A DNA stretch of 64,000 nt from Paenibacillus_E sp964253085. GTDB taxonomy: Bacteria; Bacillota; Bacilli; Paenibacillales; NBRC-103111. Location of the stretch: NCBI RefSeq assembly GCF_964253085.1, contig NZ_CAXUQH020000001.1, positions 2,542,001 through 2,606,000 of the forward strand. Direction: 5' to 3'. The notes beneath the pieces were generated by a model. That model was not told the origin of the DNA, ran no database searches, and saw only the letters and a program-made list of their open reading frames with translations. A program made the translations under genes and the position numbers. Positions 43,822-53,686 of this stretch are shown piece after piece (positions within the stretch are counted from its first letter, which is position 1; each line of letters opens with the position of its first letter).

Positions 43822-44208
43822 ATGTATTTCCGCATGATTGCTCTACTTTTAGTATCCGTGACATGTTTGACGGTTATATTCGGTTGCACCAACAACGATA
43901 GTCAGTCAGAAGGTACGGTTGTTAAAGAAGAAAAAACAGTCGGTAATGAAAATAATATTGAAAAATTAGTATTATCAAACGAGATAAAAAAGGTAACAGC
44001 AACACAATTGCGAAAAATAACGAAGAAGATGACTAACAAAGAGGTTGTGAAGGCATTAGGAAACAGCAAGGACATTGGTTCTGGATTATATATATTAAGA
44101 TATGAGTATGAGAATGGTAAATTCCTTGACTTTAGATTTGGGCATTATGATGAAATAATAAGCGAACAAAGCTATTTAGACATTCAGAACATGTTAAATG
44201 GAAATTAG
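43822..44208 (+). CDS. Hypothetical lipoprotein
   Basis: The 128-residue protein has a lipoprotein-type signal (IALLLVSVTCLTVIFGCTNN, with the lipobox Cys in IFGC), then a charged linker and a domain ending in EYENGKFLDFRFGHYDEIIS. The segment ITKKMTNKEVVKALGNSKDI resembles the SmpA/OmlA-type small lipoprotein fold (a KMT..EV...LG pattern), which is a tentative match. AAAGAGAATG precedes the ATG. It overlaps the next gene by 11 nt, so they are probably co-transcribed. Confidence 0.65.
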   Translation: MYFRMIALLLVSVTCLTVIFGCTNNDSQSEGTVVKEEKTVGNENNIEKLVLSNEIKKVTATQLRKITKKMTNKEVVKALGNSKDIGSGLYILRYEYENGKFLDFRFGHYDEIISEQSYLDIQNMLNGN

Positions 44209-44632
44209 CAAAGAATCATATTTTGGGGAGTTGTTTTATTTGTATTATCTAAGGCATGCAGCAGTTGGGCTCATAAGTCTGATGGTTGGCTTGTTTGTAT
44301 CCAAGTATTTAAATGGTCTTTGGTTCACGTTTTGGTTGAAGGGAAGAGAATTTGACGGATTAAGACATGCTTATTTCAATCATATCTATATGGCAGCGGG
44401 TCTAATGGTTGGCTTGATAACGGGTATTGGACTTAAACTTAAAATGGATGTGATAATGATTCGATTCTTTACGGGACCTTTCATCCTGATGTGGATTCTC
44501 TATCTCTTCTTTGGTGTGAAAGCAGGATTGAAGTGTGGAATTGCTTACGTATGCGCTTTTGCCCTCTCCATCTTGTTAACCTATGTATCATCTAAAAAAA
44601 ATGAAGATGAAGATGATCTATTCAGCATCTGA
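44198..44632 (+). CDS. Hypothetical membrane protein
   Basis: The 144-residue protein has about four membrane helices: HAAVGLISLMVGLFVSKYLN, YMAAGLMVGLITGIGL, IRFFTGPFILMWILYLFFGV and CGIAYVCAFALSILLTYV, with an acidic C-terminus (KNEDEDDLFSI). No family was recognised. It is coupled to the lipoprotein gene before it. Confidence 0.6.
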   Translation: MEISKESYFGELFYLYYLRHAAVGLISLMVGLFVSKYLNGLWFTFWLKGREFDGLRHAYFNHIYMAAGLMVGLITGIGLKLKMDVIMIRFFTGPFILMWILYLFFGVKAGLKCGIAYVCAFALSILLTYVSSKKNEDEDDLFSI

Positions 44633-44663
44633 CGAATAAAGGAGAAATTAGATTGAACTTGAA

Positions 44664-44858
44664 ATGTATTTTACTAACGAACAAATTGACGAATTTAGAC
44701 TCCAAGGTATTGAAGTTTATACGGTTAGCGTTGACGAATCAAAACGTAAGGTCATTGTAGAAGTCGAAAGAATAACAGATGAACAGAAAACAAAACTTTT
44801 AGATCAGTATGGACAGTGGCTCCAAAAGAAAACAGCACCACAATCCCTAAAGTTGTGA
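44664..44858 (+). CDS. Small hypothetical protein
   Basis: A 64-residue reading MYFTNEQIDEFRLQGIEVYT, then VDESKRKVIVEVERITDEQK and TKLLDQYGQWLQ, with alternating charge like a small alpha/beta protein. A GGAGAAATTAG ribosome site lies 13-20 nt upstream, closer to an in-frame ATT at 44652 than to the ATG. No family was recognised. A terminator hairpin (about 44827-44865) overlaps its end. Confidence 0.5.
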   Translation: MYFTNEQIDEFRLQGIEVYTVSVDESKRKVIVEVERITDEQKTKLLDQYGQWLQKKTAPQSLKL

Positions 44859-44875
44859 CGCTGTTTTGCTCTTTT
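44827..44875. terminator. Terminator between the small protein and ubiD-like genes
   Basis: AAAACAGC and CCACAA pair with TTGTG and GCTGTTTT across TCCCTAAAG, with short bulges; TGCTCTTTTA follows. It serves the convergent genes on both sides. Confidence 0.6.
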
Positions 44876-44876
44876 A

Positions 44877-46712
44877 CTACTTTTGAATGCCGCCTAAACT
44901 CGCGCCTGCTGCAAATAATCGCATGATGTTTTTTTCAACCGTTGGATCCGGTATTAATGACGGTGCTTGGTGCGGTTTAATTCGCGCATCAATCACAACA
45001 TTATCGCAAGCCCAATGCTTATTCACATAAAAACTGTTCACGCCATATATATCATGAGAAGGATTGCTACGTGTGAATGTAGCCCAAACAAAGTTGTTAA
45101 TGCTCTCACTCATAAAATGGCAGTCATCACATACGATGATCAATGGACAAGCAGGTAGTGGCCCCTTTGCTCCAATAGCCTCGCATAAATCTTTCATTTC
45201 AACCTGTGTCTCGCCGTAACTTTTAAATTCAGAAAGCTGAATCGCGACGATTCCCGGCATTACCAAACGCGCTTGTTGGATCCCCGGTATTTCATTGAAA
45301 ACGCCAGGAACCTCTACGCATAAATCCCTTTTTTTATCTCCGACTGCCGCGAATACAACCTTACTGCCGCTATTCAAACCTGATCCTGAGTAATCTAGGG
45401 TATCGATAGTCGTATTGGTATAAAAATGAAGGTCCCGATGAAGGTCTATTCGAGCCAAAATGTAAGTTAAGAAATGCTCTACATCATGAGAATCCAAAGG
45501 CTGGCTCTCTTCTGCTGTGATGAATAAGTACTTGGCTAAGCTAACTTGTCCCGTCCCTAAAATTCGATTAGCAGTCGTGAGTAGCTCTGCCGGCTGCTTG
45601 ACTTGTTGATAGGGCGTGTAACGTTCGCTGCCAATCGCAAAGAGCAAGGGGTGTACGCCCGCAGCATCTACGGCATGAACTTCTTTGACACCTGGAATTT
45701 CTTGCTTGATTGCATCTCCTGTGAGTTCATGAATTAACGCTCCGAACGCCGTATCCTCTTGAGGGGGCCTGCCGACGACAGTAAATGGAAAGATCGCATT
45801 CTTCTTTGCATATACTTTGTGGACTCTCATGAGAGGAAAAGGATGCGTAAGGCTGTAGTAGCCCAAATGATCGCCGAAAGGGCCCTCCGGCTTGGTTTCG
45901 AAAGGATATATTTCTCCTGTGATAACAAAATCAGCATCATGACTAATACAATAGCCATCAATATAGCTGTAGCGGAATCGGCGCCCTGAGAGCAAGCCCG
46001 CAAAAGTAATCTCACTCATGCCTTCGGGCAAGGGCATAACGGCTGACAACGTGTGCGCCGGCGGCCCGCCAATAAAACAGCTTACTTTTAAAGGGGCTCC
46101 TTGCTTAGTTGCCTTTGCCTGGTGGACTCCGATGCCGCGATGAATCTGATAATGCAAGCCGATCTCTTTATTTAATTCATACTCATTCCCGCTCAGTTGA
46201 ATCCGATACATCCCCAGATTGGAATTCATAATTCCTGGTTTCTCCGGATCTTCCGAATACACTTGAGGCAGGGTGACGAATGCACCGCCATCCTCTGGCC
46301 AGTGCTTGATGAGTGGGAGGTCAGCAATGCTGATTTCCTCAAAAGCAGCAGGCAGACCACCGGTTATTTTGATCGGCAGTGCTTTCCAGGCAGCAAGCCC
46401 CGTACCGATATGTTTAAGTGGACTTTTCATTGCCTTCATAGGATCGCTTCGCAAAGAGATTACGTTTTTCACGCTTTCCCAATTATCTCGAAATATATAT
46501 TTGCTGCGCTCTACTGTACCGAAAAGGTTGGATACCGCCCTAAACTTCGAACCTTTAACATTCTCGAACAATAAGGCCGGGCCACCGGCTTCATGAACTT
46601 TCATATGAATGGCTGCCATTTCAAGTTCAGGATCAACTTCTTCATGAATACGAACCAAATGTCCGTTCTTTTCTAAATCAACTAAGCATTCTTCTAAATT
46701 TCGATAGATCAT
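44877..46712 (-). CDS. UbiD-family decarboxylase
   Basis: The 611-residue protein matches UbiD enzymes, which use prenylated FMN to decarboxylate or carboxylate aromatic or unsaturated acids. Signs are MIYRNLEECLVDLEKNGHLV at the N-terminus, GMYRIQLSGNEYELNKEIGL (with the catalytic-type Arg), PPAHTLSAVMPLPEGMSE, and ETKPEGPFGDHLGYYSL containing the Glu/Asp pair. The C-terminal domain includes KGPLPACPLIIVCDDCHFM. UbiX-type prenyltransferase was not found nearby. It is monocistronic, convergent with the small genes, and its start follows a GGAGC-type site. Confidence 0.9.
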   Translation of the reverse strand: MIYRNLEECLVDLEKNGHLVRIHEEVDPELEMAAIHMKVHEAGGPALLFENVKGSKFRAVSNLFGTVERSKYIFRDNWESVKNVISLRSDPMKAMKSPLKHIGTGLAAWKALPIKITGGLPAAFEEISIADLPLIKHWPEDGGAFVTLPQVYSEDPEKPGIMNSNLGMYRIQLSGNEYELNKEIGLHYQIHRGIGVHQAKATKQGAPLKVSCFIGGPPAHTLSAVMPLPEGMSEITFAGLLSGRRFRYSYIDGYCISHDADFVITGEIYPFETKPEGPFGDHLGYYSLTHPFPLMRVHKVYAKKNAIFPFTVVGRPPQEDTAFGALIHELTGDAIKQEIPGVKEVHAVDAAGVHPLLFAIGSERYTPYQQVKQPAELLTTANRILGTGQVSLAKYLFITAEESQPLDSHDVEHFLTYILARIDLHRDLHFYTNTTIDTLDYSGSGLNSGSKVVFAAVGDKKRDLCVEVPGVFNEIPGIQQARLVMPGIVAIQLSEFKSYGETQVEMKDLCEAIGAKGPLPACPLIIVCDDCHFMSESINNFVWATFTRSNPSHDIYGVNSFYVNKHWACDNVVIDARIKPHQAPSLIPDPTVEKNIMRLFAAGASLGGIQK

Positions 46713-46915
46713 TATTTTGCTCCAATCGGATAGCTATTCCTCGAAAGGTCTATGTAATATTGTCATTCTACAACAATTGCCAAAAATAAAAAACACGTCA
46801 TATCGATATATGGGAATTTCCTCAGTGGAATAGAAAAAGACAGAAGGCAGTATATTTCAGTTCGGATTATGGCTATCCTTCAAAAAAGTTAAACAAATAG
46901 GGCGAATTCAACGGA

Positions 46916-47088
46916 GGTCAAATCGAGGGAATTAGTCCCGGTGACGTGGTTGGTTTCCGCCCGGCGAGAAACACTGGCATGGCGCTTCGCCTACCACAGC
47001 AATGACGCATACAGCTATTCAAGAACGGCTTGACGGAAAGACCGTCGAATGGATGGAAAAAGTGAGTGAGGATCAATACAACTTTTAA
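46916..47088 (+). pseudogene. Cupin-domain protein, C-terminal remnant with frameshift
   Basis: One frame reads GISPGDVVGFRPARN and, after a one-base shift, the next gives KHWHGASPTTAMTHTAIQER and LDGKTVEWMEKVSEDQYNF with a stop. This is the end of a cupin of the type fused to or found beside carboxymuconolactone decarboxylases, with the KHWHGA metal-binding His pair. No start or 5' half remains. The flanks to 46713 and to 47475 contain no further recognisable gene. Confidence 0.65.
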
Positions 47089-47490
47089 AACACGTGAGCC
47101 GTGGCATAAATATTCTTTATTGCTAAGACTTGCAGAAGATATTCAGATGTAACATTGCCGCGTAAATCGCGTTTTTTTTGTTTTATGAGATAAGGTTTCT
47201 TGTCAAAACCCAATAATAAGTACCGAAGCATTGTAGGAAAGGTAGAGTTCTTTACGATTAAACTAACTGGCAGTTATTTGTGGTAGAATATGTATTATTT
47301 TACGTACTTAATTAAGAGGAAAGCTCGGAGATTAATTTGGGTGATTCGTTAGTTAGAGTATGCAAAATTGGTTCTGCTATTGTGAAGGAGAATTGGATAA
47401 TGTCTGTAGCCCCACATTCTCATACGCATTAAGACGTGGAAGGAAATTAGAGCTCTGGAAGACGAATCCGATCAAATGAGGAGGGGCGCT

Positions 47491-49761
47491 ATGAAGCGGT
47501 TTCCAATGATGCTTCAATTAGCATTAATTCTGTTCTGCGTTATGGCCATTCCAACAGCGACATTAACATGGTACAGCGGTGCACAGATTTTAGGGAATTC
47601 GGAGCATGCCATTGCAGATTCTGCTCTCGCCGGATTGAATGCCAACCGCAATCTGAACGAGAAAACGCTCGACATCTTGGCCCAGAACACGATACGTCTT
47701 GCCGGGACCCACTTCTTTGACAAGATCCGCCCTTACAAAACCTTTGAGCAAATCAATTCGAATTACGAAAATGTCTTTAACGCATTATCCGTACAGCAAG
47801 ATCTGATGAGTCTTAACCGGATCGGCGACGGAGTTTATTCCTCTTTCTTTTACGTGAGCGATTCGGACTATGTCGTGTCGACAGATAAAGGCATCACGAA
47901 GTTGGAGCGGTACGAGGATTTCGATTGGATGAAGGAAGCCCTTGCCGAGCGGGAAGGAATCAGTGGGGTCTGGTATCCGCGTAAGCTTGATTCGGGTGTG
48001 GACGTTATCTCCTATGTGCTGCCGCTCAACCGGCTCTCAACTACCATGCGCGGTACGATTGTCGTGAATTTGCGTGAAACCCAAATGGAGAATGATATCC
48101 GCTCATCAAGTAGCGGTGAGCAAAGATACATGCTCATGAATTCAAAGGGAACCATTATCTCACACTATGACAAGAGCATGCTGTTTAAGAACGGCAGTGA
48201 GGAGACCGTTATTCGTGAGATCTTAGCGCAGGACAAAGCGGAGGGATATGAATTACGCGAGCTTGACAAAGAACGGTTGCTCTACACGTGGTCTCGGTCG
48301 AAGCAGTTCGGATGGATTTACGTGAAGATTTACTCGGTCAATGAACTGATGACCAAGGCACATACCTTACAGAAAAATATCATTTTCCTTACAGCGGGCA
48401 TTATTTTTGCAGGGACCATTCTGACCATCGTTTTCGCGACATGGTTATCTAAGCCGGCCAGGGAATTGGTCCGGACATTACGCAAGCGCGGTCATTTGGG
48501 TGTAAAAGGCAGGAACGAGCTCGCTTATCTGGATGCGGCGTTCCGGCGAATGCAGGAGGAAGAAGATGCGCTCCATGGGCTGCTCCATATCCGTGAAAAG
48601 GATGCAAGCAGCTTTGCGGTTCATAATCTGCTGCGGGGCGAACTGACCCCGGCTGCCGCCGCCATGTTTCCGGCACGTTATTTTATTGTTGCCGTCATCT
48701 CAATTGATCGATACAGGAAGTATGTGAGCAAGAACAATCCAGAGATGCGTAGTACCCATCGTCAACTGCTGATCTCCCAATGCGACAGCATGTTTCCGAA
48801 TGTGGTTCATACACGATGCGTATATCAAGGAGCCGGCTGCTTCGCTATTGTGATCAACTTTGGACTGCTGGAATTTGAAAGGGACGGTGCCGGGATTGAC
48901 GTCGCACTCAGTGAAATTCGTGAAAAAGCGGAGGAACTCTTGGAACACTCTGTCACGATAGGAGTAAGCAGTCCGACAGAGTCAAGTGACAGCGTCGCGG
49001 AACGCGTGATCGAAGCGATGGAGGGAGTCAAGCACCGCATGATTGCAGGCAGTGGTGGAATCAACTATTGGAAGGAGCAAGAGGGGCGCGACAAGAGATA
49101 TATTTATCCTGCCAACAGCGAAAGACGAATTCTAAACTACTTGAACGATGGTCAACTCGACAGCATTATCAAAGAATTGGAAATCATAAGCGGCGAAATC
49201 CGTTCCGCCGAATACATTTCCTACGATAATATCTTATTTATTTACCATCAATTAGCAGGTGTAACCATCAAGCACCTAAGAGAGAACTATGTGAACACGG
49301 CTCGGATTTTCGCCGGAAGAGGCAATATTTACGCGACTCTCGCATCCATTGATATGCTTGAGGAGCTGGAAGATTATTTTCGCGATTTCTATAGGGAGAT
49401 TGTGCAGCACTTGGCGCGCTCACCAGGTGAGACTAACAACTATGGGGAGCGCATGATCAGCTATATTAACGAACACTATCGCGAAGAAATCGTATTTGAG
49501 GATATGGCAAAGGAAATTGGGATCAGCTACTCTTATATGCGCAAGATCGTGTACGAGATGACAGGCATGAGTCTTATCGATTATCTCAACCAGCTCAGAA
49601 TCGAGAAGGCGAAGCAGCTGTTGGTCGATTCTAGGTTGAACATCACGCAGATTGCACTCGAAGTTGGCTATTATAATGTACAAAGTTTTAACCGGTTTTT
49701 CCGAAAATTCGAAGGGATGCCTCCGAGCAGTTACAAGGCGGCGAAGTCACGGACATCCTGA
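47491..49761 (+). CDS. Membrane-bound AraC-family sensor regulator
   Basis: About 756 residues: a first membrane helix (about 5-27), a Cache-like extracellular sensor region (about 28-295; YSSFFYVSDSDYVVSTDKGI), a second helix (about 300-325; IIFLTAGIIFAGTILTIVFA), a middle cytoplasmic part, and a C-terminal AraC HTH (about 655-750; EIVFEDMAKEIGISYSYMRK, NITQIALEVGYYNVQSFNRF). ATG 47491 follows GAGGAGGGGCG. It precedes an ABC importer and rhamnogalacturonan enzymes, so it probably senses pectic oligosaccharides outside the cell and activates these genes. A stub of the same family lies at 19715. Confidence 0.92.
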   Translation: MKRFPMMLQLALILFCVMAIPTATLTWYSGAQILGNSEHAIADSALAGLNANRNLNEKTLDILAQNTIRLAGTHFFDKIRPYKTFEQINSNYENVFNALSVQQDLMSLNRIGDGVYSSFFYVSDSDYVVSTDKGITKLERYEDFDWMKEALAEREGISGVWYPRKLDSGVDVISYVLPLNRLSTTMRGTIVVNLRETQMENDIRSSSSGEQRYMLMNSKGTIISHYDKSMLFKNGSEETVIREILAQDKAEGYELRELDKERLLYTWSRSKQFGWIYVKIYSVNELMTKAHTLQKNIIFLTAGIIFAGTILTIVFATWLSKPARELVRTLRKRGHLGVKGRNELAYLDAAFRRMQEEEDALHGLLHIREKDASSFAVHNLLRGELTPAAAAMFPARYFIVAVISIDRYRKYVSKNNPEMRSTHRQLLISQCDSMFPNVVHTRCVYQGAGCFAIVINFGLLEFERDGAGIDVALSEIREKAEELLEHSVTIGVSSPTESSDSVAERVIEAMEGVKHRMIAGSGGINYWKEQEGRDKRYIYPANSERRILNYLNDGQLDSIIKELEIISGEIRSAEYISYDNILFIYHQLAGVTIKHLRENYVNTARIFAGRGNIYATLASIDMLEELEDYFRDFYREIVQHLARSPGETNNYGERMISYINEHYREEIVFEDMAKEIGISYSYMRKIVYEMTGMSLIDYLNQLRIEKAKQLLVDSRLNITQIALEVGYYNVQSFNRFFRKFEGMPPSSYKAAKSRTS

Positions 49762-50042
49762 ATAAAAATGAACGACACTCCGTCCGTAAACCAAGGGGTC
49801 ATCGAGCTGTCTTTTCGGTCCTTATGGCCGACAAAGGCAGCTTAACTTTTGCTCCTACCTATCAGAATTGATCATTAGAAAGTCCCAGGATAGCGATTTT
49901 GCTGCACATTAATCAAAAATGACGGGTTCAATCAATACTCATGATTTACCGATCAGCAAACTGAACGGTATGATGAGACCGATCCGGAACGAACCGATGA
50001 GGTAAATCAACCGGAGACCCCAAGTACTGAGGAGGTGAGACT

Positions 50043-51011
50043 GTGAAATCAATGGCAACTTCTGATACCAAAAATGTAACCGCTTTATCGTTGTCCAAGA
50101 AGTACAAATGGGGGATATACCACTATCTGCGCAGGGATTGGCAGCTCTACGTGCTGCTGCTTCTTCCTATAGCAATGGTTCTGACCTTTAAGTATGCCTC
50201 CATGTTCGGACTCACGATCGCTTTCAAAGACTATAAAATCGCGAGGGGCTTCTGGGGTAGTGAATGGGTAGGATTTGAAGTATTTAAAGAGATTTTCGCC
50301 AAACCCGACTTTGGCCGAGCGATTCGGAATACGCTGGTGTTGAATATCCTGGACCTTTTGTTCAGCTTTACGATGCCGATTGTGCTCGCTCTTATTCTCA
50401 ATGAGGTCAAAAACCTTATGTTCAAACGCATGAATCAAACGCTGCTCTATCTGCCCCATTTCCTATCCTGGGTGATTATCGGTGCCATCGCCTATCAGCT
50501 CTTAAGCGAAGGCAACGGCATGGTGAATAATCTCATCGAGAAGCTGGGAGGCATCAGGATCCCGTTTCTACAGGAGGATACCAATTGGGTGATCAGTTAT
50601 TTGGCCATCGGTGTGTGGCAGAGTATGGGTTGGGGGTCGATCATCTACCTTGCGGCTATCAGCGGCATAAATCCAGAGATGTATGAAGCGGCTATCGTCG
50701 ACGGTGCGGGCCGATGGCGTAAAATGTGGAACGTTACCTTACCCTCGATCCGGATGACGATCGTGACTTTGCTGATTTTGAGCTTGGGCGGTGTAATGGG
50801 TGGCTCCTTCGAGCGGATTATGGCCCTACAGAATAAGGCGACTACTGAGTTCACCACGACCATACCGGTTCTGGTGTACCGCTGGGGGATTGAAAGCGGC
50901 AACTTCAGCCGTGCGACCGCATTAGGTTTATTTCAATCGATCATCGGGCTCGTCCTCGTCTTGGTCGCCGACCGGATCGCGAAGAAACTGGGCGAAGACG
51001 GATTGATTTAG
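50043..51011 (+). CDS. ABC oligosaccharide permease (LplB/YteP-like)
   Basis: The 322-residue protein starts with a basic segment and LQLYVLLLLPIAMVLTFKYA-like first helix (seen as LYVLLLLPIAMVLTFKYASM), then about five more helices and the EAA loop EMYEAAIVDGAGRWRKMWNV. It matches the YteP/LplB class of permeases, which in Bacillus subtilis take up rhamnogalacturonan oligosaccharides together with YtcP and YtcQ. GTG 50043 or the inner ATG at 50052 can start it; GGAGGTGAG is just upstream. No ATPase is present locally. Confidence 0.92.
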   Translation: MKSMATSDTKNVTALSLSKKYKWGIYHYLRRDWQLYVLLLLPIAMVLTFKYASMFGLTIAFKDYKIARGFWGSEWVGFEVFKEIFAKPDFGRAIRNTLVLNILDLLFSFTMPIVLALILNEVKNLMFKRMNQTLLYLPHFLSWVIIGAIAYQLLSEGNGMVNNLIEKLGGIRIPFLQEDTNWVISYLAIGVWQSMGWGSIIYLAAISGINPEMYEAAIVDGAGRWRKMWNVTLPSIRMTIVTLLILSLGGVMGGSFERIMALQNKATTEFTTTIPVLVYRWGIESGNFSRATALGLFQSIIGLVLVLVADRIAKKLGEDGLI

Positions 51012-51026
51012 AGAGGATGCGAACCC

Positions 51027-51926
51027 ATGAAATCATCTGCTGGCACGAATGCCGTAAAACGTAGATTTCGCTTTGACATTTGGGATGTGATGATCCACCT
51101 GGTATTGATTGTTGCCTCCCTTGCGTGCACTCTGCCGTTCATACATGTCGTCGCCAAATCCTTTAGCGATGACGCATTTGTAATCGCTAACAAGGTGTAT
51201 CTCTGGCCTGAAGGCTTCACTGCCCAGGCCTACGAGAAAATCTTTGCAGACGACAGTATCCTAAGATCACTTTACGTTTCCGTCCTCATTACTGTGCTGT
51301 TCACGATTCTGGGGATGATCGTTACGATTTGCGCGGCCTATCCGTTATCGCGCAAGCAGCTGAAAGGCCGTACGCTGCTGACTTTTATCTTTGTGTTCAC
51401 CATGTACTTCCATGGCGGGATTATTCCCGACTACATGTTAATGAACAGCCTGGGAATGTTGGACAGCATATGGTCACTCATACTGCCGCTTTCGTTCAGC
51501 GCATTCAATCTGCTGATTTTGAGGAGCTCCATCTCGAGTAGTATTCCGGTTAGCTTGGAGGAATCGGCAAGAATTGACGGAGCCGGACACTTCCGAATTT
51601 TACTGAATATCGTCCTACCGCTCTGCAAGCCGATTTTGGCAACGTTATCACTCTTTTATGCGGTAGGCCGCTGGAATGCTTATCAAGATGCTCTGTTCTA
51701 CATTAAACAGAATACCGACCTGCGGCCGTTACAGTTGAAACTCTATTATCTGGTTATCCAGGCGACCGAAAGCTTTCAGCTGGAGAGCACCCAAGTGGAG
51801 CTTAGCAATCCCGAGGTGCTCAAGGCTTCGGTCGTTGTATTCGCAACATTGCCGATCGTCTGCGTCTATCCGTTTATTCAGAAGTATTTTGTTCGGGGAA
51901 CGATGCTTGGGGCGGTTAAGGAATAA
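51027..51926 (+). CDS. ABC oligosaccharide permease (YtcP-like)
   Basis: 299 residues with six membrane helices (LVLIVASLACTLPFIHVVAK, TFIFVFTMYFHGGIIPDYML) and the EAA loop LEESARIDGAGHFRILLNIV. It is the partner of the permease 15 nt upstream. GAGAGGATG precedes its ATG. The FHGGIIP motif is typical of the YtcP/LplC group. Confidence 0.93.
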   Translation: MKSSAGTNAVKRRFRFDIWDVMIHLVLIVASLACTLPFIHVVAKSFSDDAFVIANKVYLWPEGFTAQAYEKIFADDSILRSLYVSVLITVLFTILGMIVTICAAYPLSRKQLKGRTLLTFIFVFTMYFHGGIIPDYMLMNSLGMLDSIWSLILPLSFSAFNLLILRSSISSSIPVSLEESARIDGAGHFRILLNIVLPLCKPILATLSLFYAVGRWNAYQDALFYIKQNTDLRPLQLKLYYLVIQATESFQLESTQVELSNPEVLKASVVVFATLPIVCVYPFIQKYFVRGTMLGAVKE

Positions 51927-51976
51927 CCTTATAGCTGCATTTGCGTAGTAACTAATTTTATATTGGGGGAAATACG

Positions 51977-53617
51977 ATGAGTATTAAGAAATGGGTCCCT
52001 GTGATTTTGGCCTCCGTGATGAGTACCAGTCTTTTGGCGGGCTGCAATGATAACGGCAGCGGGAACAAAGCATCTCCATCCGCGACCACCTCGGCTAATC
52101 CAAGCGCGAGCGCAAGCACCAGCTTGCTTGATTCTTCGAATCGTTTCGCACAAACGGTCACCCTCGATATTCCGGTGTATGATCGTGCGTTCGAGGGTTG
52201 GAATGTTGCCGACAACTACTACACACGATGGATCCAGAAGGAATTTGGCGAGAAACACAATGTCAAAGTCAATTTCGTGCCGATCTCGCGCAGTAACGAA
52301 GTGAGGGATTTCGAGCAGCTGCTGTCAGCCGGCAAGGCACCGGATATAATCTTCCATTATGACATGCCTCAGGCGCTTACCTACTACTCCGAAGAGGTCT
52401 TGCAGCCGCTCAAAATGGACGAGGTTGCCAAGTATGCACCGACCTACTGGAAGAACACGAGCAAAACGATTGAACAATATGGTGTAGTGGACAAGAAGAA
52501 TATGTTCCTCTTCGCTAAGCGTCCTAACTATAACAACTTTGTGAGCCTCATCAGGAAAGACTGGGTCGAAAAGGTCGGCATGAAAGTGGAGGATCTGACG
52601 TCCCTAGAGAAATACAACGAGATGCTCATGAAATGGAAGGCAGCGGGACTCGGCGTATCGGGTGGATCCTTAACCCGGAACGTATTCAATTACAGCTATG
52701 CCTTCCGCGATTGGCCGGTTGATCCGAAGTACCGCGCGCTTTATTCCGATCTTGCCGTTGCGGATTTCACTACCGCTGATACGGAGCGCTGGCTGAAGAA
52801 CTTAAACTATCAATATAACAACGGTTTGATTGACAAGGAGTTTTATTTACGCGACGACGACAACAAGATCAAAGCCGAGTTTGTGGCGGGCAGGACCGGA
52901 ACATATGGACTTTATCTTGCCAGCAATACTGACCTATTCGCCGCTACGTTGAAGAACAATCCAAAAGCCCAATTTGCCGTCATCCCTCCAGAGGCCGGCG
53001 TACCTCAAGGCCGCAAGCCGCAGGGACGCGCCGACTGGCCGTTTGGGTTCATCATGGGAATTAACCACAAATCAACCGAACAAGAACGAGTTGCCGTTTG
53101 GTTGTATCTCGAGTGGATGAGCCAGCCGAAGAACTTGTTCTTCCTGCAGAATGGGGTCGAAGGTCAGAACTATACCCTCGATGCCGATGGCCTGCCGAAG
53201 AAAATTGCGGATTTCAAAGGCGAATCGAAGCTTTCCAACAACAACAATAAGGATTACTGGGCGCTTGTGACCGAAATCGCGGAATTCTCCACTCCGGAAT
53301 TGACAACCAAGGCGAACCTGCGCAATTGGACGGTTCCCGGACAGGAGCAATTGACCGAACAGCTGATGAAAAATTGGAACGCTACCGCAGAATACCGTAC
53401 GCCGGATGCTTTGTTCTCCGTTGTACTCAAGAATGTAACCGAGCATAAAGCGGACCTGAACGCCCTCTTCCAGGAGCTCTACCTGAAGGTTGTTATGTCT
53501 CCTCAGGATCAGTTTGACAAGCTGTATGCAGATGCTAAGAAGAAGTTCCTCCAGGCAGGCTACCAAGAGATTCTGGATGAGAAGAAAAAAGCAATCGATG
53601 CGGGTCAATTCCGGTAA
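51977..53617 (+). CDS. ABC oligosaccharide-binding lipoprotein (YtcQ/LipO-like)
   Basis: The 546-residue protein has a lipoprotein signal (SVMSTSLLAGCNDNG, lipidated Cys in LAGC), a Ser/Ala/Thr-rich linker and a large binding fold of the LipO/YtcQ type (DIIFHYDMPQALTYYSEEVL, WPVDPKYRALYSDLAVADF). It directly follows its two permeases. Size and domain type suit long oligosaccharides. A weak hairpin (AGAGCCC with GGGCTCT, 53641-53666) separates it from the hydrolase gene. Confidence 0.93.
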   Translation: MSIKKWVPVILASVMSTSLLAGCNDNGSGNKASPSATTSANPSASASTSLLDSSNRFAQTVTLDIPVYDRAFEGWNVADNYYTRWIQKEFGEKHNVKVNFVPISRSNEVRDFEQLLSAGKAPDIIFHYDMPQALTYYSEEVLQPLKMDEVAKYAPTYWKNTSKTIEQYGVVDKKNMFLFAKRPNYNNFVSLIRKDWVEKVGMKVEDLTSLEKYNEMLMKWKAAGLGVSGGSLTRNVFNYSYAFRDWPVDPKYRALYSDLAVADFTTADTERWLKNLNYQYNNGLIDKEFYLRDDDNKIKAEFVAGRTGTYGLYLASNTDLFAATLKNNPKAQFAVIPPEAGVPQGRKPQGRADWPFGFIMGINHKSTEQERVAVWLYLEWMSQPKNLFFLQNGVEGQNYTLDADGLPKKIADFKGESKLSNNNNKDYWALVTEIAEFSTPELTTKANLRNWTVPGQEQLTEQLMKNWNATAEYRTPDALFSVVLKNVTEHKADLNALFQELYLKVVMSPQDQFDKLYADAKKKFLQAGYQEILDEKKKAIDAGQFR

Positions 53618-53686
53618 TCACGATAACCGAGTCTAAATTTCCAGAGCCCTTGCCGTAAGCGGGGGCTCTAATTTATGGAGGGCAAC

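Noticed and set aside
53072..53608. Minus-strand frame of 178 codons inside the binding-protein gene
   Set aside because: Shadow frame of the lipoprotein gene.
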